From: Mesorhizobium sp. B2-4-3
GTDB lineage: Bacteria; Pseudomonadota; Alphaproteobacteria; Rhizobiales; Rhizobiaceae
Reading direction: 5' to 3'
Assembly (NCBI RefSeq): GCF_006442815.1
Contig: NZ_VFVL01000037.1
Coordinates: forward strand, 1 to 60,095
DNA length: 60,095 nucleotides
The translations under genes were made by a program, and so were the position numbers. Within the stretch, counting starts at the first letter, position 1, and every line of letters begins with the position of its first letter. The notes under the pieces are model-generated. The model was given only the letters and a program-made list of their open reading frames with translations, was not told the origin of the DNA and ran no database searches. Positions 43,691 through 52,850 of this stretch are shown piece by piece.

Positions 43691-43914
43691 CCAAGCTGAA
43701 GCTCTCGGCAATTCCCGACGACCGGCCCGTCAAGATCACAATCGAAGTGCCCGCCGCCTTGCATCGCGATCTTCTCGCCTATGCCGAGGTACTCGCCCAT
43801 GAAACTGGCCAGGCAATTGCCGATCCGGCAAAGCTGATTGCACCGATGCTGACACGGTTCATGGCAACGGACCGGGCGTTCAGGAAAGCGCGGCGTGACC
43901 TGGAGGCCAGCTAG
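43687..43914 (+). CDS. DUF2274 protein at the end of the trb operon
   Basis: A 75-residue protein (KLKLSAIPDDRPVKITIEVP, then LHRDLLAYAEVL) matching DUF2274, a family of unknown function regularly encoded after trbI. It may be an RHH-like regulator. Overlaps trbI in an ATGA. Confidence 0.88.
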   Translation: MTKLKLSAIPDDRPVKITIEVPAALHRDLLAYAEVLAHETGQAIADPAKLIAPMLTRFMATDRAFRKARRDLEAS

Positions 43915-43940
43915 TCTTGCGTGAGTACGATAGGATGGAA

Positions 43941-44357
43941 TCAGGGCGCAGGAAACTGCCCCCTGAGAAGTGCTATGAGAGGATCCATTGCGTGATCATG
44001 ACCCATCGGCCGGGCGATCGCATTGAGAAGCGCGCAATTGCAAGCGGAGCCATTCGATCCGGCCGATGCTTGGTCACTGTTCCCGTGCCCTGCCGGCTCA
44101 ATTTGCCGAAGGATGTCGTCCAAGTCCTTCAAAATGCAGCGCAGCTTGGCCAGGAAACGCTGGCCGGCAGCCGTCGCCCTGACCCCGCCCGGATGGCGTT
44201 CGAGCAAGGTCACTCCCAATATCAATTCGAGATGCTTGACGCGCCTGCTGAGCGCGGAATGATGAATTCGCAATCGTCGCGAGGCGCCGAGGAAGCTACC
44301 TTCCTCAGCGATAACGACCATCGAATAAAGGGTGACCAGCTGAATGGAGCGCCACAT
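43941..44357 (-). CDS. Short LysR-type protein (DNA-binding half only)
   Basis: A 138-residue protein from ATG 44357 with an AGGGAGGAG ribosome site. It carries the LysR HTH (VVIAEEGSFLGASRRLRIHH, SALSRRVKHLELILGVTLLE) and linker helix, but ends before the effector domain; a full LysR has about 300 residues. The tail is not LysR-like. It follows traI by 35 bp on the same strand. Either a truncated pseudogene or a real short regulator kept on these ICEs. Confidence 0.65.
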   Translation of the reverse strand: MWRSIQLVTLYSMVVIAEEGSFLGASRRLRIHHSALSRRVKHLELILGVTLLERHPGGVRATAAGQRFLAKLRCILKDLDDILRQIEPAGHGNSDQASAGSNGSACNCALLNAIARPMGHDHAMDPLIALLRGQFPAP

Positions 44358-44392
44358 TGCTCCTCCCTTGGGATCTCCGCGATCCCGCGCAG

Positions 44393-44995
44393 TCACAAGG
44401 TCGGATCGCTGGTCCTTGGGCTACGCGTCTCGCGAAGCCTCTGCAGTGTTCGTTCGTCGAACCTTGCAGTCACCGCCACGGTCTCTTCGCCACCGACGAG
44501 CTTTGGAACCCCAAGCGGCGTCACCTTAAAGTGCAATTGAACCAGACGCAGGATCCAGAGCGGGTTCATTTCGATGATGACTGTGTCGACGCCGCTAGAG
44601 AGGCCCCACTCGACAATGCCCGAGAGAAGCGCATTCGCGACAGGACTGAGCATCCTTCCGCGCTCGCGATACTGCGGCTCGACGCAGTATCGCGTCCATT
44701 CCCAGATGGTGTCTCCGACCGGCAGCGCCCCGTCGCACAGGTCACGGAGCACCTCAGACAGTAGGGTAGGGCGCGTCGATGGCAGCACCCGTTGGTAGCC
44801 GACAACACGGTCCTCGATGGTAAAGAGCATGTGGACGGCATGTTCATCATCAAAGCGGTCAATCTCGCGACCGTCTTCGCGCCAAAGATCCGTCCAGCCC
44901 TTTTCTTCAACAAACACCTTATGGCGGAGGCGGAACGCCTGGTCCAACTCCACCTGGTACTTTCCCGAATTCTGCGCCGTGACCACAAGAAGCAT
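44393..44995 (-). CDS. traI: Acyl-homoserine-lactone synthase (TraI1-like)
   Basis: A 200-residue LuxI-family enzyme: FRLRHKVFVEEKGW, then EIDRFDDEHAVHML with key Asp/Glu residues, then GYQRVLPSTRPTLLSEVL and EWTRYCVEP. It makes the AHL signal that activates TraR. A GGAGGACAACC ribosome site precedes ATG 44995. Pairs with traR just upstream, as in ICEMlSymR7A traR-traI1. Unlike R7A as I know it, fseA is not the next gene; it lies 28 kb away beside qseM. Confidence 0.92.
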   Translation of the reverse strand: MLLVVTAQNSGKYQVELDQAFRLRHKVFVEEKGWTDLWREDGREIDRFDDEHAVHMLFTIEDRVVGYQRVLPSTRPTLLSEVLRDLCDGALPVGDTIWEWTRYCVEPQYRERGRMLSPVANALLSGIVEWGLSSGVDTVIIEMNPLWILRLVQLHFKVTPLGVPKLVGGEETVAVTARFDERTLQRLRETRSPRTSDPTL

Positions 44996-45066
44996 GGTTG
45001 TCCTCCATTTCGAGACCCAACCAATGTTCCTTCCGGCAAGCCAGCGGCATCACGCGATTGCGTGAG
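44996..45066 (-). promoter_or_regulatory. traI promoter region with inverted repeat
   Basis: 71 bp between traR and traI. TCACGC-N4-GCGTGA (45052-45067), which begins within the traR stop region, is a candidate TraR (tra-box-like) site or weak terminator. Confidence 0.35.
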
Positions 45067-45816
45067 CTAGGCGATCAAGCCGCGGCGAAAAGCTTCCGCA
45101 ACAGCATGTATAGTGCTTGTCGCCCCAAGCTTCACCCGCACTGATCGCAGGTGAGTGTCTGCCGTATTTCGACTGATGCTGAGACGATCAGCAATTTCGT
45201 CCACGGTGAAGCCTTCCGAGGCCCAGCGCAGGACATCCGTCTGTCGTGGAGACAACTGGACTTGTTTCGAGTTTCGTTTTCCGTCGGCGAGAACAGCCGC
45301 GGAGCCGAAGGCACAGGCAGCAACGAACTGGAAGGCAAGTCGCTCGTGAGGATCGGGGTCCAGCTTTTCGCCTGCGACGGAGAAGCCTACCGCCTGACTT
45401 TCCAACGTGGCGAATGGTATTGTGAACCCCTCCCGCAACTTGAATTCGGTCGCCTCGTCCATAACCCGCCGGCCGAATGAACCGACCTGGCACATTTCAT
45501 CAATTTCGCTCCAGCGGAATGGACTGCTGCCGCGATTTACAAGCTGGATTGTTGGATCACGATAAAGGTAGCCCTTTGAAAAATATCGCTCGAACCATTG
45601 TTCTGGCCAAGCGTCGAGCAGGACATGAGAAACCTGCTCACGCCTCAAGGCACGAGGTGGGGGAATAGGTCCTGCCAACAGGTTGGTAGCGCCAAATCGT
45701 TCTGCATAGCAAAGCAAGCATTGACAGATTTCTTGTTGGGTTGAACTCCGCCGAATTCTGCACAGAAATTCAAACGTATCATCGAGACGCCTGCGCCAGG
45801 TGCCGTTTTCTTTCAT
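45067..45816 (-). CDS. traR: LuxR-family quorum-sensing regulator (TraR-like)
   Basis: A 249-residue protein: an N-terminal autoinducer-binding domain (WFERYFSKGYLYRDPTIQLV, PFRWSEIDEM, GFTIPFATLESQAVGFSVAG) and a C-terminal LuxR HTH (LSPRQTDVLRWASEGFTVDE, IADRLSISRNTADTHLRSVR). With AHL it should activate traI and transfer genes and be blocked by QseM. Transcribed toward traI. Confidence 0.92.
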   Translation of the reverse strand: MKENGTWRRRLDDTFEFLCRIRRSSTQQEICQCLLCYAERFGATNLLAGPIPPPRALRREQVSHVLLDAWPEQWFERYFSKGYLYRDPTIQLVNRGSSPFRWSEIDEMCQVGSFGRRVMDEATEFKLREGFTIPFATLESQAVGFSVAGEKLDPDPHERLAFQFVAACAFGSAAVLADGKRNSKQVQLSPRQTDVLRWASEGFTVDEIADRLSISRNTADTHLRSVRVKLGATSTIHAVAEAFRRGLIA

Positions 45817-46020
45817 GATTACAAGTTGATCATCCCTGCAGCTGTGGAATGCGCGCGTGTCCTCCCGCCAGTTTCTTTTCCCGCCGCCACCGATTGGTCC
45901 GCCATAGTAATCGTGCCGCCTGTCCTAGCCCCGCCCGGATGATGTCGGCGAGCAAGGCTGCGTTCGTTCCAGACTGGCTCTCCCGTATTGGTTCGCCGGT
46001 CGAACGGACAAATGGCAAGA

Positions 46021-46053
46021 GCGAAGGGCGCCTTGTCCAAGGGCGCCCTTCGC
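46021..46053. terminator. Strong hairpin downstream of the porin gene
   Basis: GCGAAGGGCGCC (46021-46032) and GGCGCCCTTCGC (46042-46053) form a 12-bp perfect stem about 115 bp after the porin stop. No T-run on either strand. Confidence 0.5.
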
Positions 46054-46167
46054 ACCGGCGGCATGCTTGGGCCCAGGGAGTACAGACCCTAGCAGTGTTG
46101 AGAGGAGCCGCCGATGGCTTGGTGCTCGCTTTTGCGTGCTGCGAGCACCTGGCTCACTACCAGTCCG

Positions 46168-47310
46168 CTAGAACGAGCGCTGGAAGCGAAGGACACCGCC
46201 GATGCTGCTCTTCTTGTCGGCGCCGGTCCAGTTGCTGAAGTCCGCGTCGCCGAATTTGCCTGCATTGAGGTAGTCGACTTCTGCCGTGATCGTGAAGCCC
46301 GGCACAATGCTATAAGCAACGTTCGCAGCGATGCCGAGATTCTTGCCTTGGTCATACGAAATCTGGGTGTTGAACGACGTCTTGTCGTTGATCTTGTAGG
46401 TGCCGCCACCCCAGATCGCCCAGTGGCCGTACCACTGCTTGTAGAAACCACGACCGCCATTGCCGAGGAAGTCCGATAAGTTGTTGTCGGTTCCATAGCC
46501 GCCCATGATCCAGAGCGAGAGTTGACTGGTGGCGGTCACGTCCAGGCGAACCTTGCCGGCAAATTCGTCATAGTTGCTGTCATAGGAAGCGACGCCGGTG
46601 ATCGCGCCCCAGTCCTGCTTGTACTTCACGCCGCCCACAACGTGCGGGACATAGCTGTCGATCGTGAATGCCTTGGAACCTTCTTCGAGGGAGACCACGG
46701 CAGACAAGCCGTTGCCGGCGTCGAAATAGTACTGGATCACGTTGGTGTCGAAGGAGCCATAGGGAACGAGCGTGTCGTCGATGACGTTGCCGGCATAGCC
46801 GATGAAGGTATCGAAGGCCGATTCGTCCTTGCCCACCCGTAGCCCGCCGAGCTGAATCCATGCGAAGTTCAGCGAGACAGGCTTGTTGTAGGCACCAACG
46901 CCGTTGGCGTCGAGGCCGAGGCCGCTCTTGGCGGTGTTGCCGAAGTTGAAGCGGGTCTCGGTGTAGGTCTTCAGGGTGCCGAGTTCGGTTTCCTGAGCGG
47001 TCCATGTCTTCAGGTTGAAGCGCGTGTTCTTTGCCCAGGTATCGTTGACGCTTCCGTCCTGATGGTCGAAGGCTTGCGCGCCGTCGAAACTGCCGAGGTC
47101 ACCTGCCTTGACGTCGTAGCGGATGTAGCCGCCGACGCGAAGGCAGGTCTCGGTGCCAGGGATGTAGAAATAACCGGCACCGTAGACATCGCATACCTTG
47201 ACGTATTCGGCGGGCTCGGGCTCGGCGACTGTGACCGCATCAGCTGCGCGGGCGCCGCTGACAACTGCCAGCGCGGCCGCGGAGCCGAGAAGAAGGCTCT
47301 TTATGTTCAT
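46168..47310 (-). CDS. Porin (RopA/Omp2b family)
   Basis: A 380-residue outer-membrane porin from ATG 47310 with a signal peptide ending GARAAD. CDVYGAGYFYIPGTETCLRVGG near 40-60 is the family hallmark; the C-terminus ends in Phe (LRFQRSF) as expected for BAM recognition. It lies beyond the trb/QS genes and may be host-chromosomal or ICE cargo. Confidence 0.93.
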   Translation of the reverse strand: MNIKSLLLGSAAALAVVSGARAADAVTVAEPEPAEYVKVCDVYGAGYFYIPGTETCLRVGGYIRYDVKAGDLGSFDGAQAFDHQDGSVNDTWAKNTRFNLKTWTAQETELGTLKTYTETRFNFGNTAKSGLGLDANGVGAYNKPVSLNFAWIQLGGLRVGKDESAFDTFIGYAGNVIDDTLVPYGSFDTNVIQYYFDAGNGLSAVVSLEEGSKAFTIDSYVPHVVGGVKYKQDWGAITGVASYDSNYDEFAGKVRLDVTATSQLSLWIMGGYGTDNNLSDFLGNGGRGFYKQWYGHWAIWGGGTYKINDKTSFNTQISYDQGKNLGIAANVAYSIVPGFTITAEVDYLNAGKFGDADFSNWTGADKKSSIGGVLRFQRSF

Positions 47311-47762
47311 TTTGATCTCCACTCAAAAGATTAAAAAAAGGGCCAGGCTGTCGTTGCTGAACGACTAAATCCCTCCCATTCCCCAGAACCGAGAAACCAG
47401 CATCACGCCGCTTCCCAGCAGCTTGAGTGCTATCGATCGCGCTCAATAATTCAAGATTATAAATGCGTTTTTCGCTCACTTGATGAATATAGTTGCGATT
47501 ATATCACAAATTCTGCAAGCAATACTTGGACTATCAATACGAACTATACAAATAGAACTATCTGGACAATTGGACAAAATTGCACGTTTTGACCGCACAT
47601 GGTGGCGCGCCCCGCCAGTTTGCCGGGATTCCTACCCGAATGGGATAGATGCCATCACTTTGATTGAATTGGTTTGACTGGGGCAAGCCAACCCCGGCAA
47701 GCCCTTCAGCTAATCAGCTGCCAAGCTGATCGTCCCAGGTCGCCCTCGGCTTTTTTGATCGA
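47311..47762. other. AT-rich gene-free stretch upstream of the porin
   Basis: About 450 bp, markedly AT-rich around 47440-47590, likely the porin promoter and upstream region. Open frames here are short and unconvincing. Confidence 0.5.
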
Positions 47763-48521
47763 TCAAGTGGTGCAGCCCCCTGAAGCCCCGTCGCTCGCCA
47801 TGACCGCGAGCGCTAACAGATCGGCATTCGAGGCGAACTCCCCTGCTGCCAAAATCACCTCTTCCGGCATGTCCTGCCTGAGCATTTCAATTGGCACGCG
47901 GCCGTCCAGGAGAGGACAGGGGCGTGTCAGCCAGAGCCATGCAAGCCGGGGATTGCCGATCGAGGCGAGCACCTGCCGTATTCCCGGCGCTGGCCGGCAG
48001 TCCACGAACTGGGCCAGCGGGAACACATGCTTGCGCGCGCCTTTCCGCAATGCGACCACGTCGTTGTGCCGTTGCCACCAGTGCAGCGTGGACCGCGGTA
48101 TGCCGTAGTGCTCCTCAAGGTATGTCGGCCCGGCGACTTGCCCCGCCCAGTCCTGGATGCGCATGAAGTCGCCTTGCCGGTCGCCCGCTCTTGGGGTGGG
48201 ACGCCTTGGTGTCTCCCGGGCTGGCGCCGCTGGCGGGGCCGTTTCGCCGGCGCCGGCATCGAGGCGCCGCGTCGCCTCAGCCGCGAGCCTGTCGACGAAG
48301 CCCGAGGCCAGGGCTGCCAGGTCGTCATGGATCGCCTGCTGGCGCGCCGGCGAAGCCAACCTGCCAGGGGCGATCCGACAATCCCCAACGCATGACGCAG
48401 ATAGACCGTGTTCCTTCATGACCTCGTCGTAGCAGGCCAGGACCCGCACGACTTCCTTCGCCACTAGGCTTGAGAGTTCGTCCTGGCGGGGCTCCTTTCC
48501 AATGTCGGGCGATCTGGTCAT
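47763..48521 (-). CDS. MbcA/ParS/Xre antitoxin-domain-like protein (DUF2384-like)
   Basis: A 252-residue protein; ATG 48521 with AGGGGGAAG upstream is preferred, though ATG 48575 overlaps the dehydrogenase stop. A central HTH-like block (YLEEHYGIPRSTLHWWQRHN) and a C-terminal NPRLAWLWLTRPCPLLDGRV-P-IEMLR segment resemble MbcA/ParS toxin-binding antitoxins. No RES-type toxin lies beside it. It could regulate the upstream catabolic genes instead. The domain call is moderate. Confidence 0.6.
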   Translation of the reverse strand: MTRSPDIGKEPRQDELSSLVAKEVVRVLACYDEVMKEHGLSASCVGDCRIAPGRLASPARQQAIHDDLAALASGFVDRLAAEATRRLDAGAGETAPPAAPARETPRRPTPRAGDRQGDFMRIQDWAGQVAGPTYLEEHYGIPRSTLHWWQRHNDVVALRKGARKHVFPLAQFVDCRPAPGIRQVLASIGNPRLAWLWLTRPCPLLDGRVPIEMLRQDMPEEVILAAGEFASNADLLALAVMASDGASGGCTT

Positions 48522-48574
48522 TCCGTGGCTTCCCCCTGCGGAAAAAACGTCTAGGCCGTAAAAAACCTTGCGCA

Positions 48575-49756
48575 TCAAACACTTCGCCTGTTCGCCGGTC
48601 GGGTCAACTTGCTCGCTGTTGTTGCATCACGACGCGATCGAGTGTGGCCTGTCAGAAGCAAGGTGCTGATCGCGCCGGCTTCGAGACCGGAAAGGCCGAG
48701 TTTCTCAAGGCTCCAGCCGGATTCCCAGTAATTGCAGCCGTGCATGGCATTGGCGAAGGCGACAACTGCCTCCAGCAACGGCGTTTCGACGCCAAGCCCA
48801 CGCGCCAGGGCAACAGCTGGGACAAGCTGGGTAGGAATGTCCTCGCTCAGATAGCGATAGCCGAGATCGGGCGGGCTCTTGACCCGCCGATAGGCTGGGA
48901 CGTTGTGAACAACCTCGTAGAAATTGCTTCCCGTGACGCCGTAAGATTCCTCCAAAAGATCGGCGAATGTCGTCACCTTCACGCCAAGCGCCCGCAGAAT
49001 TTGTTGTCGTTCCGCATCCACGGCTTCAATCACGCGCGCGATGGTCGGCGTGATCTCGTAACCGTCATAGATGTAAGGGCCCTCGGCCTCGATCCGCGCA
49101 GCGTTCATAATCATAGGAATGGGATGCAGGCCCGGCGCTGCACTTGCCAGACCGCACTCGAGCGCATTCGCGGTAGGGATCAGTTGCGGGAAATCGCGCT
49201 TAAGCCGATCGAGAAGCTCCTGCGTGCGACGTGCTGGGAACACACCCACCGGCAAAAGGCGCTTCTTACTTAGGATGCGAAGGCCGTACGGGCTCGTGGT
49301 GCGCCCGCCAATGGGCATCGAGGCGGTCTGCCCGACAAGTATACCATTAGCCCCGGCATTGGCGGCTAAGCGGTTCACGAGCAACGAGCCGCCGAGCCCG
49401 CCGGGGCTGAGCAGGATGATCTGGTCGTGTCGAAGCGCCCCTGCAAAAGCTCCAAGCAATTCTTCATAGGCGGTCTGTGGGGTCATCAGGATAATGACGT
49501 CCGCCTCGGCAGTGGCGGAGGCGAGATCGCCGGTTACTTGAATTCCCGTCACAAGGATTTGCTGCTTCCCGCCCACGAAACTCTCGACTTGGCAATCCAA
49601 GTCGAGCCCCGGCGCTGCAACCAGGCTCTCGATAGTCTCGCAACATGCCTGGCGGTCTGAAAGAAGAACGCGGTGTCCCGCGAGGCGAAGTTCGGCCGCT
49701 AGCGCTAGGGCGCCTTCAGACGTTCCGATTACTGCATAGGTCCGGGAAGCAATCAT
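48575..49756 (-). CDS. NAD/NADP octopine/nopaline dehydrogenase-like protein
   Basis: A 393-residue protein from ATG 49756 with an N-terminal Rossmann domain (YAVIGTSEGALALAAELRLA) and a C-terminal octopine/nopaline dehydrogenase domain (NALECGLASAAPGLHPIPMI, EESYGVTGSNFYEVVHNVP). It would oxidise or form an N-(carboxyalkyl) amino acid. The GxGxxG motif is altered to GTSEGA, so cofactor use needs checking. It follows the oxidase genes by 186 bp on the same strand. Confidence 0.85.
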   Translation of the reverse strand: MIASRTYAVIGTSEGALALAAELRLAGHRVLLSDRQACCETIESLVAAPGLDLDCQVESFVGGKQQILVTGIQVTGDLASATAEADVIILMTPQTAYEELLGAFAGALRHDQIILLSPGGLGGSLLVNRLAANAGANGILVGQTASMPIGGRTTSPYGLRILSKKRLLPVGVFPARRTQELLDRLKRDFPQLIPTANALECGLASAAPGLHPIPMIMNAARIEAEGPYIYDGYEITPTIARVIEAVDAERQQILRALGVKVTTFADLLEESYGVTGSNFYEVVHNVPAYRRVKSPPDLGYRYLSEDIPTQLVPAVALARGLGVETPLLEAVVAFANAMHGCNYWESGWSLEKLGLSGLEAGAISTLLLTGHTRSRRDATTASKLTRPANRRSV

Positions 49757-49942
49757 CAAGTACAAGTCCCTTGTTGTTTGGAGTTCTGCTAATTGCCGCC
49801 AGGTGATCAGCACACTGCTGCGGGAACAAGAATCTTGCAAACAATCCGATCCGAGTCGCCACGGCCGCGCGATACTCAACGACGGACGTCGCCAGCCGAG
49901 TCTCTTGATGAGAATGGCCGAGCACATGATCAGTAGGAGTCG

Positions 49943-51340
49943 TCAAGATGTCGCTTCGGGCTCGCGAAGCGACGCGAGTTCTCCGAGCGTGACCGGTTTC
50001 AATGGCGGCCGGATCCGATAGAAACCCACCTCCTCGACAGATCGGCCTTCGGCGGCGGCAAGGATACGCGTCACTGTGTAACCGCATTGACGTCCCTGAC
50101 AGGGACCCATGCCGGCTCGGGTAAAGGCCTTCACTTGATTGGGGCCCGGGCGCCCGAGACGCGCCATCGCGCGGATCTCGCGGGCGGTGATTTCCTCACA
50201 GCGGCACACAACCGTTTCATCGTCGGGAATGAAGATCGCCTCGCGCGGGCGGAACAGCGCATCAAGGAACGGGCGGAGCGCCAATTCGCGTTCGAGTTTC
50301 GCGCGAGCCGGTTTTGAGGCTTCGGCCGCAGCTTCCGGCGTGATCTGGCCGAGTTTGGTCGCGATGCCCAGAGCCGCGATCTCACCGCGCAACGCGGCGG
50401 CCTTCGCGCCCGCGATTCCAGCACCGTCGCCCGCGATAAAGACATTGGGCTGCGAGCTCTCGCCCCAAGCATCGAGGATGGGAACGTAGCAATCCTGATC
50501 GTCGCGCCAGGTCACGGCGCTACCGAGCGCCAGCGCGACATGCACACTTGGGATCACACCTTCATGTACGAGAAGGGCATCCGCCTGCACTGTTTCCTCT
50601 GTACCTGAGGCTGTCCGGAAGCGTATCGCCTCAAGATGTTCAGTTCCCACGGCCTCGATGTCTGTGACATGACGGATGCGCCGCACGCCGGATGCTCGCA
50701 GAGTCAACGACCATGCTATCCCCTTGAAGAGATCGCCCACCGCTCGCAGAGCACCGGGAAGATAGCGCAAGGCTGAGCTCAGCCGCCCCGGTGGCGTCGT
50801 ATCAAGATATCCGGCGATCTCTCCGCCGGCCTTAAGCAGCTGCGTCATGTAAAGCAGCATCAGCGGTCCGCTGCCGGCGAGCCAGACAGGCTTCGCCGGC
50901 ACCTGTCCAGCATTCTTCAGAAGAATTTGGCCCGCGCCGACCGTGAGGATGCCAGGGAGAGTCCATCCGGGGAACGGCGCAGGCCTTTCCTGCGCGCCGG
51001 TAGCGAGCAGAATGGTACGGGCTTCGATGATCCTTGCCTCCCCTGCCTTCGTCACAAAGCCTCGAAAGCCGGGCTCGATCTGCCAGAGCTGTGCGCCCGG
51101 CTCATAGGCCGCGCCGCTGGCGCGGAATGCCTCGGCGGCCCTACGCCCGTCGAGGTAGGCCGCGCCAAGCAAGGTGCCACGTTCCGTCCCAGCGACGGTC
51201 TCGATGTCGCGCCATATCTGCCCGCCGGGCGCGGGCTGCTCGTCGACAACGAGAACATCGAGCCCCGTCCGCCGCGCGGTCACCGCCGCCGCCATGCCGG
51301 CCGGTCCGGACCCGACAATGAGAAGATCGACCGGCTTCAT
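49943..51340 (-). CDS. FAD/NAD-dependent oxidoreductase, HcnB/OoxA-like large subunit
   Basis: A 465-residue flavoprotein. FAD motif LLIVGSGPAGMAAAVTARRT near 6-25, ILLATGAQERPAPFPGWTLP, and a C-terminal BFD-like [2Fe-2S] site with CRCEEITAREI and GPCQGRQCG. This is the alpha subunit of three-part opine oxidase, proline dehydrogenase or HcnABC-type enzymes. ATGA overlap with the 2Fe-2S gene. Confidence 0.88.
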   Translation of the reverse strand: MKPVDLLIVGSGPAGMAAAVTARRTGLDVLVVDEQPAPGGQIWRDIETVAGTERGTLLGAAYLDGRRAAEAFRASGAAYEPGAQLWQIEPGFRGFVTKAGEARIIEARTILLATGAQERPAPFPGWTLPGILTVGAGQILLKNAGQVPAKPVWLAGSGPLMLLYMTQLLKAGGEIAGYLDTTPPGRLSSALRYLPGALRAVGDLFKGIAWSLTLRASGVRRIRHVTDIEAVGTEHLEAIRFRTASGTEETVQADALLVHEGVIPSVHVALALGSAVTWRDDQDCYVPILDAWGESSQPNVFIAGDGAGIAGAKAAALRGEIAALGIATKLGQITPEAAAEASKPARAKLERELALRPFLDALFRPREAIFIPDDETVVCRCEEITAREIRAMARLGRPGPNQVKAFTRAGMGPCQGRQCGYTVTRILAAAEGRSVEEVGFYRIRPPLKPVTLGELASLREPEATS

Positions 51341-51633
51341 GCTCCTAGGCTCCTCTTTCCGCGCTGTCGCGCTATGCGCATGCCGTCCTGAACCGTGGTG
51401 AGGCAGGTTTGCACCGAACCCACGCCATCCACTTCCGCCAGACAATCGAAGCAGACGCCCATCAGACAGTAAGGTGCTCGCTTCGATCCCTTCACCGGCG
51501 TCAACCGGGACCAGACCGCCTCCTGCCGTAGCAGAACCGCGGCCACGCTCTCCCCTGCCTCGGCAGGCACCGCGACCCCGTCGATGTAAACTCGCAGCGC
51601 CGCCTGCCCGGGATCATGCAGCTTCCGGAACAT
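51337..51633 (-). CDS. (2Fe-2S)-binding protein, HcnA/OoxX-like
   Basis: A 98-residue ferredoxin-fold subunit with CLMGVCFDCLAEVDGVGSVQ and a following TCLTTVQDGM cysteine. It links the two flavoproteins electronically. Start ATG 51633 lies inside the end of the upstream FAD gene; stop overlaps the HcnB-like gene. Confidence 0.88.
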   Translation of the reverse strand: MFRKLHDPGQAALRVYIDGVAVPAEAGESVAAVLLRQEAVWSRLTPVKGSKRAPYCLMGVCFDCLAEVDGVGSVQTCLTTVQDGMRIARQRGKRSLGA

Positions 51634-52732
51634 CGAAACGCCTCTGGTGGAAAACATCGAGAGAAGACGGCAAAGACCCGTCGATCACCGCCTGGGCTAT
51701 TGTCTCAGCGTGGACGGCCGCAAGCGTCACCCCGGAATGACAGAGGGCCACGAAAGCGCCGGGATGGCTTTCCGATTGCGCGTAGACCGGGCAGCCGTCG
51801 GGTGTCAGAACTCGAAGACCGGCCCATTGGCGCACTAACGTCGCGGTCGCCAACGCTGGAATGATGCGCAAGGCGCGCGTGCTGAGCTTCGCGGCGGCCA
51901 CGGCTGTGGTCGCCGCGTCTAAGCCGACATCCTCTTGCGTCGCGCCGATCATCACGGTTCCTTCCCGCGTCTGTCGCAGTCCACTGCACGGGAGGGGCAG
52001 GATGGGCACGAATCGCTCTGTTACCAGTATCTGCCCGCGCTGGGGCCGAAGTGGCACGTCGAGACCGACTAGCGCACCGAGCTTTTGTGAGCCGAGACCT
52101 GCCGCAATGACGATGCGCGGGGCGACGTAGTTCTCCAATCCAGCGCCCAACGTAAAGCCAGAGGAATTGGATTGGATTTTCTCCACCAATGTCGCACTTA
52201 CAATGGTGCCGCCAAGTCTCTGAATCCCGGCATGGAGTGCCGAGAGGAGGCGCAGCGGATTTGCATGGCCATCCCGATGGCCGAGACTCGCGCCGTAGAC
52301 CTCGGAGCCGAAAGCGACGCCGGGCATGATCCTTTCAAGCTCGGAGCGATCGATCATCTCGCAATCAGCAGGCTCGCCGCCCAACTGGTTGTGCAGCTTT
52401 TGGAGAGTGGTACGGCGCGCCTCGAACTCCGCGTCACCCAGGCAGAAAACAAGGCCGCCTTTTTGCTCGAGGTGCAGATCCTGTCCGGTGATGTCTAGCA
52501 GCCCCTTCGAGAAGTCGGCCCACCGCTCGCAGCTTCGGCGCGACCAAAGCTGGTATTCGGGCATGTTTGTGCCTTTACCTTGCACCCAGACCAGCCCGAA
52601 ATTCGCGCGCGCTGCGCGATGATCGCGGTCGTCGCCATCCAGCACGATGACGTGCTGCTGGCGTTGCGCCAAACCGTAGGCGATGGCCGCGCCAACAGTC
52701 CCTCCTCCGATGACAATAACATCTGCCTTCAT
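51614..52732 (-). CDS. FAD-dependent oxidoreductase, OoxB/HcnC-like subunit (DAAO family)
   Basis: A 372-residue flavoprotein from ATG 52732: DVIVIGGGTVGAAIAYGLAQ (FAD-binding), then YQLWSRRSCERWADFSKGLL and C-terminal WAGLRVLTPDGCPVYAQSES. Together with the next two genes it forms a predicted membrane-associated amine or opine dehydrogenase. Overlaps the 2Fe-2S gene by 20 bp. Confidence 0.88.
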   Translation of the reverse strand: MKADVIVIGGGTVGAAIAYGLAQRQQHVIVLDGDDRDHRAARANFGLVWVQGKGTNMPEYQLWSRRSCERWADFSKGLLDITGQDLHLEQKGGLVFCLGDAEFEARRTTLQKLHNQLGGEPADCEMIDRSELERIMPGVAFGSEVYGASLGHRDGHANPLRLLSALHAGIQRLGGTIVSATLVEKIQSNSSGFTLGAGLENYVAPRIVIAAGLGSQKLGALVGLDVPLRPQRGQILVTERFVPILPLPCSGLRQTREGTVMIGATQEDVGLDAATTAVAAAKLSTRALRIIPALATATLVRQWAGLRVLTPDGCPVYAQSESHPGAFVALCHSGVTLAAVHAETIAQAVIDGSLPSSLDVFHQRRFDVPEAA

Positions 52733-52850
52733 CGAACATTCTCCATCCCGCACAGATCTCGCTCTCGTCTGTGCATAGCCTCTCGCATCAGTTCGTAGCG
52801 ACACCAGATGCGAGTGGGCATCATGCGGCCCTAGGCGAATGAGCAGCCTT

